This document shows, in pieces, positions 12,209-19,945 of a stretch of 20,773 nucleotides of DNA; within the stretch, counting starts at the first letter, position 1, and each line of letters starts with the position of its first letter. The notes beneath the pieces were generated by a model, which saw nothing but the letters and a program-made list of their open reading frames with translations, was not told the DNA's origin and made no database searches. The stretch is from Reclinomonas americana ATCC 50394 (taxonomy: Eukaryota; Jakobida; Jakobea; Jakobida): positions 99,423 through 120,195 of the forward strand of contig PS015047.1 of NCBI GenBank assembly GCA_048213135.1, in the 5' to 3' direction. Both the position numbers and the translations under genes were made by a program.

Positions 12209-13285
12209 ATGTCCCGCACCACTCCTATCTTTATCAGCAAGTGCCTGCGTGGACACACAGAATATGTGTTGTTTGTCGCCGTGACTCCCGACGGGCAGCA
12301 TATTATCAGTGGAGGCTCAGACAAGACTGTGCGAATGTGGTCATTGGCGAGTGGTGAGGAGGTGCAACGATTTGCGGGGCACACTAGATGGGTGTTTTCT
12401 GTCGCAGTGACTCCCGACAGTCGACATATCGTGAGTGGCAGTGTCAATGCAACAATTCGAGTGTGGTCACTGGCGAATGGAGAAGAAGTGAGACGAATGA
12501 AGGGACACAGAGACGACGTGCGATCCGTCGCCGTCACTCGCGATGGCCAGCACATCGTCAGCGGGAGCTGGGACAAAACGATATGCGTGTGGTCACTGGC
12601 GAGTGGTGAAGAAGTGAGGCGGTTGATGGGACACTCTAGTTTTGTGAACTCTGTTGTCGTCACTCCCAGTGGCCAGTTTGTGGTGAGTGGGAGTTTTGAC
12701 AACACTGTGCGAGTGTGGTCACTGGCGACTGGCGAGGAGGTGCGACGGCTGGAGGGACACGTTGGATGGGTGTATTCTGTCGTGGTGACTCCCGATGGCC
12801 AGCACGTTGTGAGTGGAGGCAGAGATACAACAGTGCGGCTGTGGTCACTGGCGAGTGGAGAAGAGGTGAGGCGAATGGAGGGGCACGCTGGATGGGTGTA
12901 CTCTGTCGCCGTCACTCCCGATGGGCAATACATAGTGAGTGGCAGCCGCGACTGCACTGTGCGCATTTGGTCGCTGGCGGGTGGAGAAGAGGTGCGACGA
13001 CTGGAGGGACACACAAAGGAGGTGAGGTCTGTCGCCGTCACTCCCGACGGGCAGCACATTATCAGCGGAAGTGATGAAGGGACGGTGCGCGTGTGGAGCA
13101 CGCCGTGCGGCCTCGCTCGGCAGGAGCTCAACTGTGCACGATCAGCCATGCAGGCCGTGCAGGAGATGCAAGAAGACGGCGATGATTCGCGATGCCTTCC
13201 TGAGATGGTGCTGCGGTGCTTCATTGTCGAGGAGGCAGAGGTGGTGGCCTACCGGTGCTTCACTGATCCCGAGATGCGGTTGTGA
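12209..13285 (+). CDS. WD40 array gene 1: seven-bladed propeller with conserved tail (lineage A)
   Basis: Intronless, 358 residues. The leader MSRTTPIFISKCLR is followed by seven WD40 repeats at residues 15-297. Six are exactly 42 residues; the last stops after VRVWS. Each has the GH, VTPDGQ, SGS-x-D and VW positions that form the Asp-His-Ser-Trp structural tetrad, with WS in place of the classical WD. Seven blades close one propeller, normally a protein-binding platform with no enzyme activity. The tail (298-358) begins TPCGLARQEL and has RCLPEMVLRCF and AYRCFTDPEMRL. The ATG at 12209 is preferred over 12152 because the longer frame only translates the CT tract and all paralogues start with the same leader pattern. 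Blades 3, 6 and 7 are most like those of gene 4. The partner and role are unknown. Confidence 0.9.
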   Translation: MSRTTPIFISKCLRGHTEYVLFVAVTPDGQHIISGGSDKTVRMWSLASGEEVQRFAGHTRWVFSVAVTPDSRHIVSGSVNATIRVWSLANGEEVRRMKGHRDDVRSVAVTRDGQHIVSGSWDKTICVWSLASGEEVRRLMGHSSFVNSVVVTPSGQFVVSGSFDNTVRVWSLATGEEVRRLEGHVGWVYSVVVTPDGQHVVSGGRDTTVRLWSLASGEEVRRMEGHAGWVYSVAVTPDGQYIVSGSRDCTVRIWSLAGGEEVRRLEGHTKEVRSVAVTPDGQHIISGSDEGTVRVWSTPCGLARQELNCARSAMQAVQEMQEDGDDSRCLPEMVLRCFIVEEAEVVAYRCFTDPEMRL

Positions 13286-13389
13286 TAGAGAGGGAGACAC
13301 AGGAAAGAAGGGGAGGATAAGCCTTTTGCAAATGTATGGTCGCTGCGCTTCGTCGAGGGAAGAGGCATGCATTCTCAGTACCCACGCTG

Positions 13390-13511
13390 GTGAGAACAGG
13401 TGCATTCATCGAGCGAGAACGTCGAGCTGGAGGACACACAATCTTCAGTCTTTCTCGTTCTCACACGCACACACTGCCCCATCCACGCCTCCCTCTCTCT
13501 CCCTTCCTCAG
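13390..13511 (+). other. candidate 5'-UTR intron of WD40 gene 2
   Basis: CTG|GTGAGAACAGG at 13390 is a good donor, and TTCCTCAG|CATG at 13510-13511 a good acceptor after a CT tract. Gene 1 has the same pair (11796 and 12207). Genes 3, 4 and 5 have CGG, CAT and CGA at the acceptor position and no matching donor, so if this is an intron it is not shared by the whole family. The inference rests on sequence alone. Confidence 0.4.
13415..13436 (+). promoter_or_regulatory. upstream motif of WD40 gene 2 (shortened)
   Basis: GAGAACGTC followed by GGAGGACA, 77 bp before the ATG. The central GTCCCATC of other copies is missing. It lies inside the candidate 5'-UTR intron, so if that intron is real the motif would act in the transcribed region. 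Confidence 0.45.
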
Positions 13512-13512
13512 C

Positions 13513-14598
13513 ATGTCTCTCTCCTCGTCTCCTCTCTTCCTCTGCAAATGCCTGCGTGGCCACACCGACCTCGTCTTGTCTGTCGCCGTCACCCTCGACG
13601 GCCAACACATGGTGAGTGGCAGCGAGGACAAGACCGTGCGCGTGTGGTCACTGGCAAGTGGAGAAGAGGTGCAGCGACTGGAGGGACACGAATACACAGT
13701 GCGCTCTGTCGCCATCACTCCCAACTGTGAGCACATTGTGAGTGGCAGCGATGATGCCACTGTGCGAGTGTGGTCGCGCGCAAGCGGAGAGGAGGTGAGG
13801 CGATTGGAGGGACACACTGGCTGGGTGTTTCTTGTCGCCATCTCTCCCGACGGTCAGCACATTGTTAGCGGGAGTGGGGACCACACGGTGCGGGTGTGGT
13901 CGCTGGCGAGTGGAGAGGAGGTGCGACGGCTACAGGGGCATACTGACACACCGTGGACAGTTGTCTTCACTCCCGACGGGCAGCTCATTGTGAGTGGTGG
14001 CTCCGATAAGATGGTGCGCGTGTGGTCATTCGCGACGGGCAAAGAGGTGCGACGGTTGGAGGCGCACACTGCGGCGGTGTTCTCTGTCACCGTCACTCCC
14101 GACGGGCAGCACATCATCAGTGCAAGTCGTGACATGACGGTGCGTGTGTGGTCACTGGCGAGTGGAGCGGAAGTGCGACGGTTGGAGGGGCACACCATGG
14201 CGGTGCGTTCTGTCGCGGTGACTCCCGACGGTCAGCACGTGGTGAGTGGGAGTTACGACAAGACCGTTCGCGTTTGGTCGCTGGCCAGTGGAGACGAGGT
14301 GCGGCGGCTGGAGGGGCACGACAAGATCGTCACCTCGGTGGCCGTCGCTCCCGACGGACAGCACATTGTCAGCGGAAGTGAGGACAGAACGGTTCGCGTG
14401 TGGAGCACGCCGTGCGGTCTCGCTCGGCGGGAGCTCGACGTTGCGCGGGCGGCCATGCAGGCCGTCCGGGATATGCAAGAAGATGAGGAAGACGCGGATT
14501 CGCGCTGCCTGCCTGAGATGGTGCTGCGCTGCTTCATGGTTGAGGAGGCAGCGGCGGTGGCATACCGGTGTTTCGCCGACCCAGCGATGCGACTGTAA
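13513..14598 (+). CDS. WD40 array gene 2: seven-bladed propeller with conserved tail (lineage B)
   Basis: Intronless, 361 residues, leader MSLSSSPLFLCKCLR. Seven blades span 16-298. Blade 4 is atypical (GHTDTPWTVVFTPDGQ in place of the usual GHxxxVxSVAVTPDGQ), and blade 5 opens with AH in place of GH, losing the turn Gly but keeping the His. Blade 7 (GHDKIVTSVAVAPDGQ) is nearly the same as that of gene 6. The tail has 63 residues (299-361), the longest in the array, through a longer acidic linker (MQEDEEDADSRCLPEM), and ends CFADPAMRL. The start at 13513 fits the family leader; the frame is open upstream to 13336 but only through spacer sequence. The presence of CAG directly before CATG could mark a splice acceptor in the 5' UTR. 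Confidence 0.9.
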   Translation: MSLSSSPLFLCKCLRGHTDLVLSVAVTLDGQHMVSGSEDKTVRVWSLASGEEVQRLEGHEYTVRSVAITPNCEHIVSGSDDATVRVWSRASGEEVRRLEGHTGWVFLVAISPDGQHIVSGSGDHTVRVWSLASGEEVRRLQGHTDTPWTVVFTPDGQLIVSGGSDKMVRVWSFATGKEVRRLEAHTAAVFSVTVTPDGQHIISASRDMTVRVWSLASGAEVRRLEGHTMAVRSVAVTPDGQHVVSGSYDKTVRVWSLASGDEVRRLEGHDKIVTSVAVAPDGQHIVSGSEDRTVRVWSTPCGLARRELDVARAAMQAVRDMQEDEEDADSRCLPEMVLRCFMVEEAAAVAYRCFADPAMRL

Positions 14599-14737
14599 AG
14601 GGGGAGAGACAGAGGGAAGAAGGGGCTGAGACGAAAGCAGTGTTGCAAATACAAATGTTTGGTCGCTGCGCTTCGCCGAGAAGTAAAACTTCATCGCCTG
14701 TGTGCTCCTTTCAGAAGAGGCAGAGCGCGCAGTTATT

Positions 14738-14766
14738 GAGAACTTCCGTCCCATCAGTCAAGGAAC
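14738..14766 (+). promoter_or_regulatory. upstream motif of WD40 gene 3
   Basis: GAGAACTTCCGTCCCATC followed by AGTCAAGGAAC, 70 bp before the ATG. This is one of the best-preserved copies, although the terminal AGGACA is altered to AGGAAC. Confidence 0.55.
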
Positions 14767-14835
14767 CAACTCGCGCAGTCGTCCTTGCGCATACCTTTCC
14801 CCTCCATCCGCGCCTCTCTCTCTCTCTCTCTCGGC

Positions 14836-15912
14836 ATGTCTCACACTCCTCCATCCTTCGTCTGCAAGTGCCTGCGTGGACACGCGGAGCTCGTATTTTC
14901 TGTCGCCGTGACTCCCGATGGACAGCACGTTGTGAGTGGCGGTGTGGACATGACAGTGCGAGTGTGGTCACTGGCAAGTGGCGAGGAGGTGCAGCGACTG
15001 GAGGGTCACGCGCAAGGCGTGAACTCTGTCGCCGTCACTCCCGACGGTCTGCACATTGTGAGCGGAGGTCACGACCACACGGTGCGAGTGTGGTCGCTGG
15101 CAAGTGGCCAGCAAGTACGACGGTTGGATGGACACACAGCACCCGTGCGATCTGTCGCCGTCACTCCCGATAGTCAGTTTGTTATGAGTGGGAGTGAGGA
15201 CCAGACGGTTCGAGTGTGGTCACTGGCGACTGGCGACGAGGTGATGTGGTTGGTGGGGCACCGCGATGCAGTATACTCTGTCTCCATCACTCCCGATGGT
15301 CAACACATCGTATCTGGGAGCGGGGACAAGACAATTCGAGTGTGGTCACTGGCGACTGGCGAGGAGGTACGACGCTTGGAGGGACACTCTCGGGGTGTTT
15401 TGTCTGCCGCCGTCTCTCCCGATGGTCAGCATGTTGTGAGTGGTAGCCGGGATAAGACAGTGCGACTGTGGTCGCTGGCGAGTGGAGAGGAAGTGCGACG
15501 AGTCGGCGAGCACACAGCCTGGGTGCATGCTGTTGCCGTCACTCCCGATGGAAAGCATTTTGTTAGTGGGGGCCTTGACGAGATGGTGCGAGTGTGGTCA
15601 TTGACGGCGAGCGGAGAAGAAGTGCGACGGCTGGAGGGACACACTGGATGGGTGTACAGTGTCGCCGTCACACCGGACGGGCAACACGTTGTGAGTTGCA
15701 GTGACAACGACGGGGCGGTGCGCGTATGGAGCACACCATATGGCCTCGCTCGCCAGGAGCTCGATTGTGCGCGGGCGGCCATGCAAGCCGTGCAACAGGT
15801 GCAACAAGAGGAGGAGGACAATTCGCGCTGCCTGCCAGAGATGGTTTTGCGGTGTTTCATTGTCGAGCAGGCAGAGGTGGTGGCGTATCGATGTTTTTCC
15901 GACCGCCTGTGA
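14836..15912 (+). CDS. WD40 array gene 3: seven-bladed propeller with conserved tail (lineage C)
   Basis: Intronless, 358 residues, leader MSHTPPSFVCKCLR. Seven blades span 15-299. Blade 6 opens with GEH in place of EGH and has an extra residue in SLTASGEEV. Blade 7 has an extra residue in SDNDGAVRVW and a Cys in SCSD. The SLTASGEEV-type insertion and the GEH or YEH opening are shared with genes 5 and 7, which marks them as one lineage. Blades 2 and 3 also match gene 5 (GVNSVAVTPDG, then TAPVRSVAVTPD). The tail of 59 residues starts TPYGLARQEL and ends CFSDRL. A pure CT tract runs to CGGCATG at the start, with no AG directly before the ATG, so a splice acceptor is unlikely here. Confidence 0.9.
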   Translation: MSHTPPSFVCKCLRGHAELVFSVAVTPDGQHVVSGGVDMTVRVWSLASGEEVQRLEGHAQGVNSVAVTPDGLHIVSGGHDHTVRVWSLASGQQVRRLDGHTAPVRSVAVTPDSQFVMSGSEDQTVRVWSLATGDEVMWLVGHRDAVYSVSITPDGQHIVSGSGDKTIRVWSLATGEEVRRLEGHSRGVLSAAVSPDGQHVVSGSRDKTVRLWSLASGEEVRRVGEHTAWVHAVAVTPDGKHFVSGGLDEMVRVWSLTASGEEVRRLEGHTGWVYSVAVTPDGQHVVSCSDNDGAVRVWSTPYGLARQELDCARAAMQAVQQVQQEEEDNSRCLPEMVLRCFIVEQAEVVAYRCFSDRL

Positions 15913-16070
15913 AGTTGGGAGGGATGCAGGGGTAAAGCACTTTTGCTTTTCAATAATGAACCGCAACGTCCGTGTGTATGCGCAGCGAGGTGTGTGCTCT
16001 GTACCCCACAGGCACTGTTGGGCAAGCAGTGTCATCAGAACTTCAGTCCCATCTCAAAGAGGACACATCC
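15913..16070 (+). repeat. array spacer, copy 1 (near-identical to the next spacer)
   Basis: The spacer after gene 3 matches the spacer after gene 4 (17226-17390) almost base for base from the stop codon onward: AGTTGGGAGGGATGCAGGGG, AAAGCACTTTTGCTT, CGCAACGTCCGTGTGTATG, GCAGCGAGGTGTGTGCTCT and CACTGTTGGGCAAGCAG. This duplication is more recent than the split between the genes that follow each spacer. Confidence 0.9.
16036..16065 (+). promoter_or_regulatory. upstream motif of WD40 gene 4
   Basis: CAGAACTTCAGTCCCATC followed by TCAAAGAGGACA, 87 bp before the ATG. Confidence 0.55.
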
Positions 16071-16151
16071 CGTTCGCGTTTCGTCCGCAATCATTGCCCC
16101 CATCCACCCCTCTTCCTCTCACTCTCTCTCTCTCTCTCTCCCTTCCCCATC

Positions 16152-17225
16152 ATGTCGCACGCCTCTCTTCCTATCTTCATCGACAAGAGTTTGCATGGGC
16201 ACACAGATTATGTTTACTCTGTCGCCATGACTCCCGATGGCCAATCCATTGTGAGTGGCAGTGAAGACATGACAGTGCGCGTTTGGTCACTGGCAAGTGG
16301 GCGGGAGGTGCGTAGATCTGAGAAGCACAATGATGTGGTTTTCTCTGTTGCTGTCACTCGCGATGGTCAGCATGTGGTGAGTGGCAGTGGTGACATGATC
16401 GTGCGTGTGTTGTCACTGGCGAGTGGCGAAGAAGTGATGCGGTTGGTGGGACACGCAGCTCACGTGCGATCCGTCGCCGTCACCCCTGATGGCCAGCACA
16501 CTATAAGCGGGAGCTGGGACGGAACAATACGTGTGTGGTCACTGGCGAGTGGTGAAGAAGTGCGCCGGTTGGAGGGACACGCTGGCTTTGTGTATTCTCT
16601 CGCCGTCACTCCCGACAGTCAGCACGTTGTGAGTGGGAACGGGGACAGCACAGCGCGAGTGTGGTCACTGGCGACTGGCGAGGAGGTGCGACGCTTGGAG
16701 GGACACGCTCGGGGAGTTACATCTGTCGCAGTGACTCCCGACGGGCAGCGCGTTGTGAGCGGAAGTCGTGACATGACGGTGCGTGTGTGGTCGCTGGCAA
16801 GCGGTGAAGAGTTGAGACAGTTGGCGGGGCACACCAAGGCGGTCTTCTCTGTCGTCGTCACACCCGATGGTCAGCATGTAATAAGTGGTGGCCACGACAA
16901 CACCGTGCGCATCTGGTCGCTGGCGGGTGGAGAAGAGGTGCGACGACTGGAGGGACAGTCTGTTAGAGTGCGGTCCCTCGCCATCTCTCCCGATGGTCAG
17001 CACATTATCAGCGGAAGTGATGCCAAGGCGGTGCGAGTGTGGAGTACACCGTACGGCCTCGCTCGGCTGGAGCTCGATTGTGCGCGGGCGGCCATGCGGA
17101 CTCTCCGGGAGATGCAACAAGAGGAGGATGAGGATTCGCGGTGCCTGTCTGAGATGGTGCTGCGGTGTTTCATTGTCGAGGATGCGGAGGTGGTGGCGAA
17201 TCGATGTTTCTCCGACCGGTTGTGA
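16152..17225 (+). CDS. WD40 array gene 4: seven-bladed propeller with conserved tail (lineage A)
   Basis: Intronless, 357 residues. The leader MSHASLPIFIDKSLH is the most divergent of the family; it lacks the KCLRGH Cys and Arg. Seven blades span 16-298. Blade 2 opens EKH and its strand ends VRVLS, so the blade Trp is replaced by Leu. Blade 7 opens GQ and so lacks the tetrad His. These losses suggest relaxed structural constraint or a specialised surface. Blades 3 (SGSWDGTIRVW), 6 (VRIWSLAGGEEV) and 7 (SGSDAKAVRVW) resemble gene 1. The 59-residue tail has SRCLSEMVLRCF (Ser for the usual Pro) and ANRCFSDRL (Asn for Tyr). The start follows CCCCATC, without an AG. Confidence 0.9.
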   Translation: MSHASLPIFIDKSLHGHTDYVYSVAMTPDGQSIVSGSEDMTVRVWSLASGREVRRSEKHNDVVFSVAVTRDGQHVVSGSGDMIVRVLSLASGEEVMRLVGHAAHVRSVAVTPDGQHTISGSWDGTIRVWSLASGEEVRRLEGHAGFVYSLAVTPDSQHVVSGNGDSTARVWSLATGEEVRRLEGHARGVTSVAVTPDGQRVVSGSRDMTVRVWSLASGEELRQLAGHTKAVFSVVVTPDGQHVISGGHDNTVRIWSLAGGEEVRRLEGQSVRVRSLAISPDGQHIISGSDAKAVRVWSTPYGLARLELDCARAAMRTLREMQQEEDEDSRCLSEMVLRCFIVEDAEVVANRCFSDRL

Positions 17226-17390
17226 AGTTGGGAGGGATGCAGGGGGAAAGCACTTTTGCTTCTTTTGATAATGTATCGCAACGTCCGTGTGTATGGGCAG
17301 CGAGGTGTGTGCTCTATACCCCACAGACACTGTTGGGCAAGCAGCGTCGCCAGCCGCCGAGAACTTCAGTCCCATCGCAAGGAGGACAAC
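17226..17390 (+). repeat. array spacer, copy 2
   Basis: Partner of the spacer at 15913-16070, with only scattered substitutions and short indels (for example CTTCTTTTGATAATG against CTTTTCAATAATG). The AATAATG and AATGTATC stretches may sit near the polyadenylation site of the preceding gene; that is inference. Confidence 0.9.
17359..17388 (+). promoter_or_regulatory. upstream motif of WD40 gene 5
   Basis: GAGAACTTCAGTCCCATC followed by GCAAGGAGGACA, 84 bp before the ATG. It is the closest copy to the consensus. Confidence 0.6.
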
Positions 17391-17471
17391 ATCACACAGC
17401 CGGGACTGATCCAACAACTCGTCGCGCATTCATTGCCCGTCTCTCTCTCCCTCCTCTCTCTCTCTCTCGAC

Positions 17472-18545
17472 ATGTCTCACACCTCTCCTCTCTTCTTCTG
17501 CAAGTGCCTGCGTGGCCACACGGACCGTGTGTTGTCTGTCGCCGTGACTCCCGATGACCAGCACGTTGTGAGTGGTGGTGCAGACAAGACTGTGCGAATG
17601 TGGTCACTGGCAAGTGGCGAGGAGGTGCTAGGACTGGAGGGCCACACTGGACGGGTGAATTCTGTCGCTGCCACCCCAAATGGTCAACACATCGTGAGTG
17701 GAGGTCACGACAACACGGTGCGAGTGTGGTCACTGGCGAGTGGGGATGAAGTGCGACGACTGGAGAGACACACAGCTCCCGTGCGATCTGTCGCCGTTAC
17801 TCCAGATGGTCAGCTCATCGTGAGTGGGAGTGAGGACGAGACAGTACGAGTGTGGTCTGTGGCGAATGGAGAGGAGGTCAGGCGTTTGGAGACATGTGCA
17901 TCAGCAGTGTACGCGGTCGTGGTCACTCCCGACAGTCAGCACGTTGTGAGTGGGAACGGGGACAAGACAATTTGCGTGTGGTCACTGGCGAGTGGCGAGG
18001 AGGTGCAACGCATGGAGGGTCACTCATTAATCGTTTTCTCTGTCGCTGCCACTCCCGATGGACAACACGTTGTGAGTGGGAGCGTGGACAGGAGTGTGCG
18101 GGTGTGGTCTGTGGCGAGTGGAGAAGAAGTGCGGCGAGCCGGCGAGCACACTGCCTGCGTGTATTCTGTTGCCGTTACTCACGACGGAGAGCGTATTGTC
18201 AGTGGGGGTCTTGACAAGATAGTGCGAGTGTGGTCGGCGGCTACAAGCGGAGAAGAGGTGCGACGGCTGGAGGGACACACTGGATGGGTGTGGTGTGTCG
18301 CCGTCACACTCGATGGGCAACATATTGTCAGCGGTGATGAAGACGCGGTGGTGCGAGTGTGGAGTACACCATACGGCCTCGCTCGCCAGGAGCTCGCCTG
18401 CGCGCGGGCGGCCATGCAAGCCGTGCAACAAATGCAACGATTGGAGGACGACGATTCGCGCTGCCTGCCAGAGATGGTGCTACGATGTTTCATCGTTGAG
18501 GAAGCAGAGGTGGTGGCATATCGATGTTTCTCCGACCGGCTGTGA
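17472..18545 (+). CDS. WD40 array gene 5: seven-bladed propeller with conserved tail (lineage C)
   Basis: Intronless, 357 residues, leader MSHTSPLFFCKCLR. Seven blades span 15-298. Blade 4 opens ETCASAVYAV with no GH at all, so its tetrad His is missing. Blade 3 opens ERH and blade 6 GEH. Blade 6 carries the lineage-C insertion (SAATSGEEV). Blade 1 has TPDDQ for TPDGQ. The 59-residue tail runs TPYGLARQELACAR to AYRCFSDRL and is very close to that of gene 3. Identity with gene 3 covers blades 2, 3, 6 and 7, which points to whole-gene duplication followed by divergence of the middle blades. The ATG follows a CT tract ending CGAC, without an AG. Confidence 0.9.
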   Translation: MSHTSPLFFCKCLRGHTDRVLSVAVTPDDQHVVSGGADKTVRMWSLASGEEVLGLEGHTGRVNSVAATPNGQHIVSGGHDNTVRVWSLASGDEVRRLERHTAPVRSVAVTPDGQLIVSGSEDETVRVWSVANGEEVRRLETCASAVYAVVVTPDSQHVVSGNGDKTICVWSLASGEEVQRMEGHSLIVFSVAATPDGQHVVSGSVDRSVRVWSVASGEEVRRAGEHTACVYSVAVTHDGERIVSGGLDKIVRVWSAATSGEEVRRLEGHTGWVWCVAVTLDGQHIVSGDEDAVVRVWSTPYGLARQELACARAAMQAVQQMQRLEDDDSRCLPEMVLRCFIVEEAEVVAYRCFSDRL

Positions 18546-18642
18546 AGATAGGAGCTTTATTGCCATGTAAAATGAATCGCAGCAACAAAGCTCTCAGGCC
18601 CAGTGGAGTACCAAATGGCCCTGTTAGAGGAAGCAGTGAAGG

Positions 18643-18667
18643 GAGAACTTCTGTGTCCCAGCACAGA
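18643..18667 (+). promoter_or_regulatory. upstream motif of WD40 gene 6 (degenerate)
   Basis: GAGAACTTCTGTGTCCCA followed by GCACAGA, 56 bp before the ATG, with the CATC and AGGACA parts diverged. The CT tract that precedes other copies is here interrupted (CCTCCTCTTTGAGCACG). Confidence 0.45.
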
Positions 18668-18722
18668 CTTCCTCTTTTGAATCCTCCTCTTTGAGCACGC
18701 ACTCATTGCTCTCCGTCATTCC

Positions 18723-19718
18723 ATGACCCACCCTCCTCCTCCCTTCACGAGCAAGTGCGTGCGTGGACACGCAGACCGTGTTCTGTGCGTCGCCATCACC
18801 CCCAATGGTCAGCACATAGTGAGTGGCAGTGTGGACACGACAGTGCGTGTGTGGTCACTGGCAAGTGGCGAGGAGGTGCAGCGACTGGAGGGCCACACCT
18901 ACTCTGTGTGGTCAGTCGCCGTCTCTCACGATGGCCAGTACATCGTGAGCGGCAGTGGTGACATGACTGTGCGTGTGTGGTCTCTGGCGAGTGGCCAACA
19001 GGTGCAACAACTGGAGGGGCACGCCGAGGGTGTGAACTCTGTCGCCATCACTCGCAATGGTCAGCACATTGTGAGTGGAANNNNNNNNNNNNNNNNNNNN
19101 NNNNNNNNNNNNNNNNNNNNNNNNNNNNNNNNNNNNNNNNNNNNNNNNNNNNNNNNNNNNNNNNNNNNNNNNNNNNNNNNNNNNNNNNNNNNNNNNNNNN
19201 NNNNNNNNNNNNNNNNNNNNNNNNNNNNNNNNNNNNNNNNNNNNNNNNNNNNNNNNNNNNNNNNNNNNNNNNNNNNNNNNNNNNNNNNNNNNNNNNNNNN
19301 NNNNNNNNNNNNNNNGCACAGCGTGGCGGTGTTCTCGGTCGCCGTGACTCCCGACGGGCAACACGTCGTGGGTGGCGGAGAGGACAAGGCAATGTGCCTG
19401 TGGTCGCTGGCGAGTGGCGAAGAGGTGCGGCGGCTGGAGGGGCACGACAAGGTTGTCACCTCGGTGGCCGTCGCTCCCGACGGACAGCACGTGGTCAGCG
19501 CGAGTGAGGACGGCTCGATGCGAGTGTGGAGCACGCCGTGCGGTCTCGCTCGCCAGGAGCTCGCCTGCGCGCAGACGGCCATGCAGGCTGTCCAGGAGAT
19601 GCTGGAGGCGGAGGAGGAGGAGGCCGATTCGCGCTGCCTGCCTGAGATTGTGCTGCGGTGTTTTATTGTGGAAGAGGCACAGGTGGTGGCATATCGTTGT
19701 TCCTTCGACCGCTTTTGA
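18723..19718 (+). CDS. WD40 array gene 6, interrupted by a gap (lineage B)
   Basis: Intronless as far as seen, leader MTHPPPPFTSKCVR. Blades 1 and 2 and the first half of blade 3 precede a 235-N gap. The second part resumes with HSVAVFSVAVTPDGQ and has the last two blades and a 61-residue tail ending RCSFDRF. A seven-bladed protein with this leader and tail would have 358 residues; as assembled it has 331, so the true gap should be about 316 bases and its stated length is probably an estimate. The final blade (GHDKVVTSVAVAPDGQ) matches gene 2. The penultimate blade ends MCLWS. The tail has unusual ELACAQTAMQ and CLPEIVLRCF. Whether the gap hides a frameshift cannot be told. Confidence 0.82.
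   Translation: MTHPPPPFTSKCVRGHADRVLCVAITPNGQHIVSGSVDTTVRVWSLASGEEVQRLEGHTYSVWSVAVSHDGQYIVSGSGDMTVRVWSLASGQQVQQLEGHAEGVNSVAITRNGQHIVSGXXXXXXXXXXXXXXXXXXXXXXXXXXXXXXXXXXXXXXXXXXXXXXXXXXXXXXXXXXXXXXXXXXXXXXXXXXXXXXXHSVAVFSVAVTPDGQHVVGGGEDKAMCLWSLASGEEVRRLEGHDKVVTSVAVAPDGQHVVSASEDGSMRVWSTPCGLARQELACAQTAMQAVQEMLEAEEEEADSRCLPEIVLRCFIVEEAQVVAYRCSFDRF
19081..19315. other. assembly gap (235 N) inside WD40 gene 6
   Basis: The gap falls in the middle of the blade repeats, the expected failure point for assembling nearly identical 126-bp units. Its length is not reliable. Confidence 0.99.
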
Positions 19719-19824
19719 GGGGAAGTTCTTGTTTTCTTGAGTTTTCTGTCTTGTAAACGAATCGTATTGTCAAAGATGTGCTTCTGCGGGCTCGGAGACT
19801 CGTTGTCACTGCATGCAACGTCGG

Positions 19825-19855
19825 CGACAGTATTAGTCCCATCACAAGAAGGACA
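19825..19855 (+). promoter_or_regulatory. upstream motif of WD40 gene 7
   Basis: CAGTATTAGTCCCATC followed by ACAAGAAGGACA. The left half is diverged and the right half is well kept. A CT tract follows at 19912-19940 before the gap, so the start of gene 7 should lie just inside the gap. Confidence 0.5.
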
Positions 19856-19945
19856 TCTGCAGAAACTATCTGCAAACAAACGAACTGCCTTTGCGCGCGT
19901 TGCCCATTCACCCCTCTCTCTCTCTCTCTCCCCTCTCCCTGCCTG

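Noticed and set aside
12251-13099. CRISPR-like regular repeats
   Set aside because: The 126-bp periodicity is protein-coding WD40 blades without spacers.
12031-13224. Long antisense open frame across WD40 gene 1, with similar ones on the other copies
   Set aside because: A shadow of the repeated 126-bp unit; every copy shows it, and the translation has no pattern of its own.
12209-18545. Bacterial origin of the intronless WD40 genes
   Set aside because: Blade style resembles bacterial WD40 repeats, but the genes sit in eukaryotic spacers with microsatellites and I have no database evidence. Lack of introns alone is not enough.
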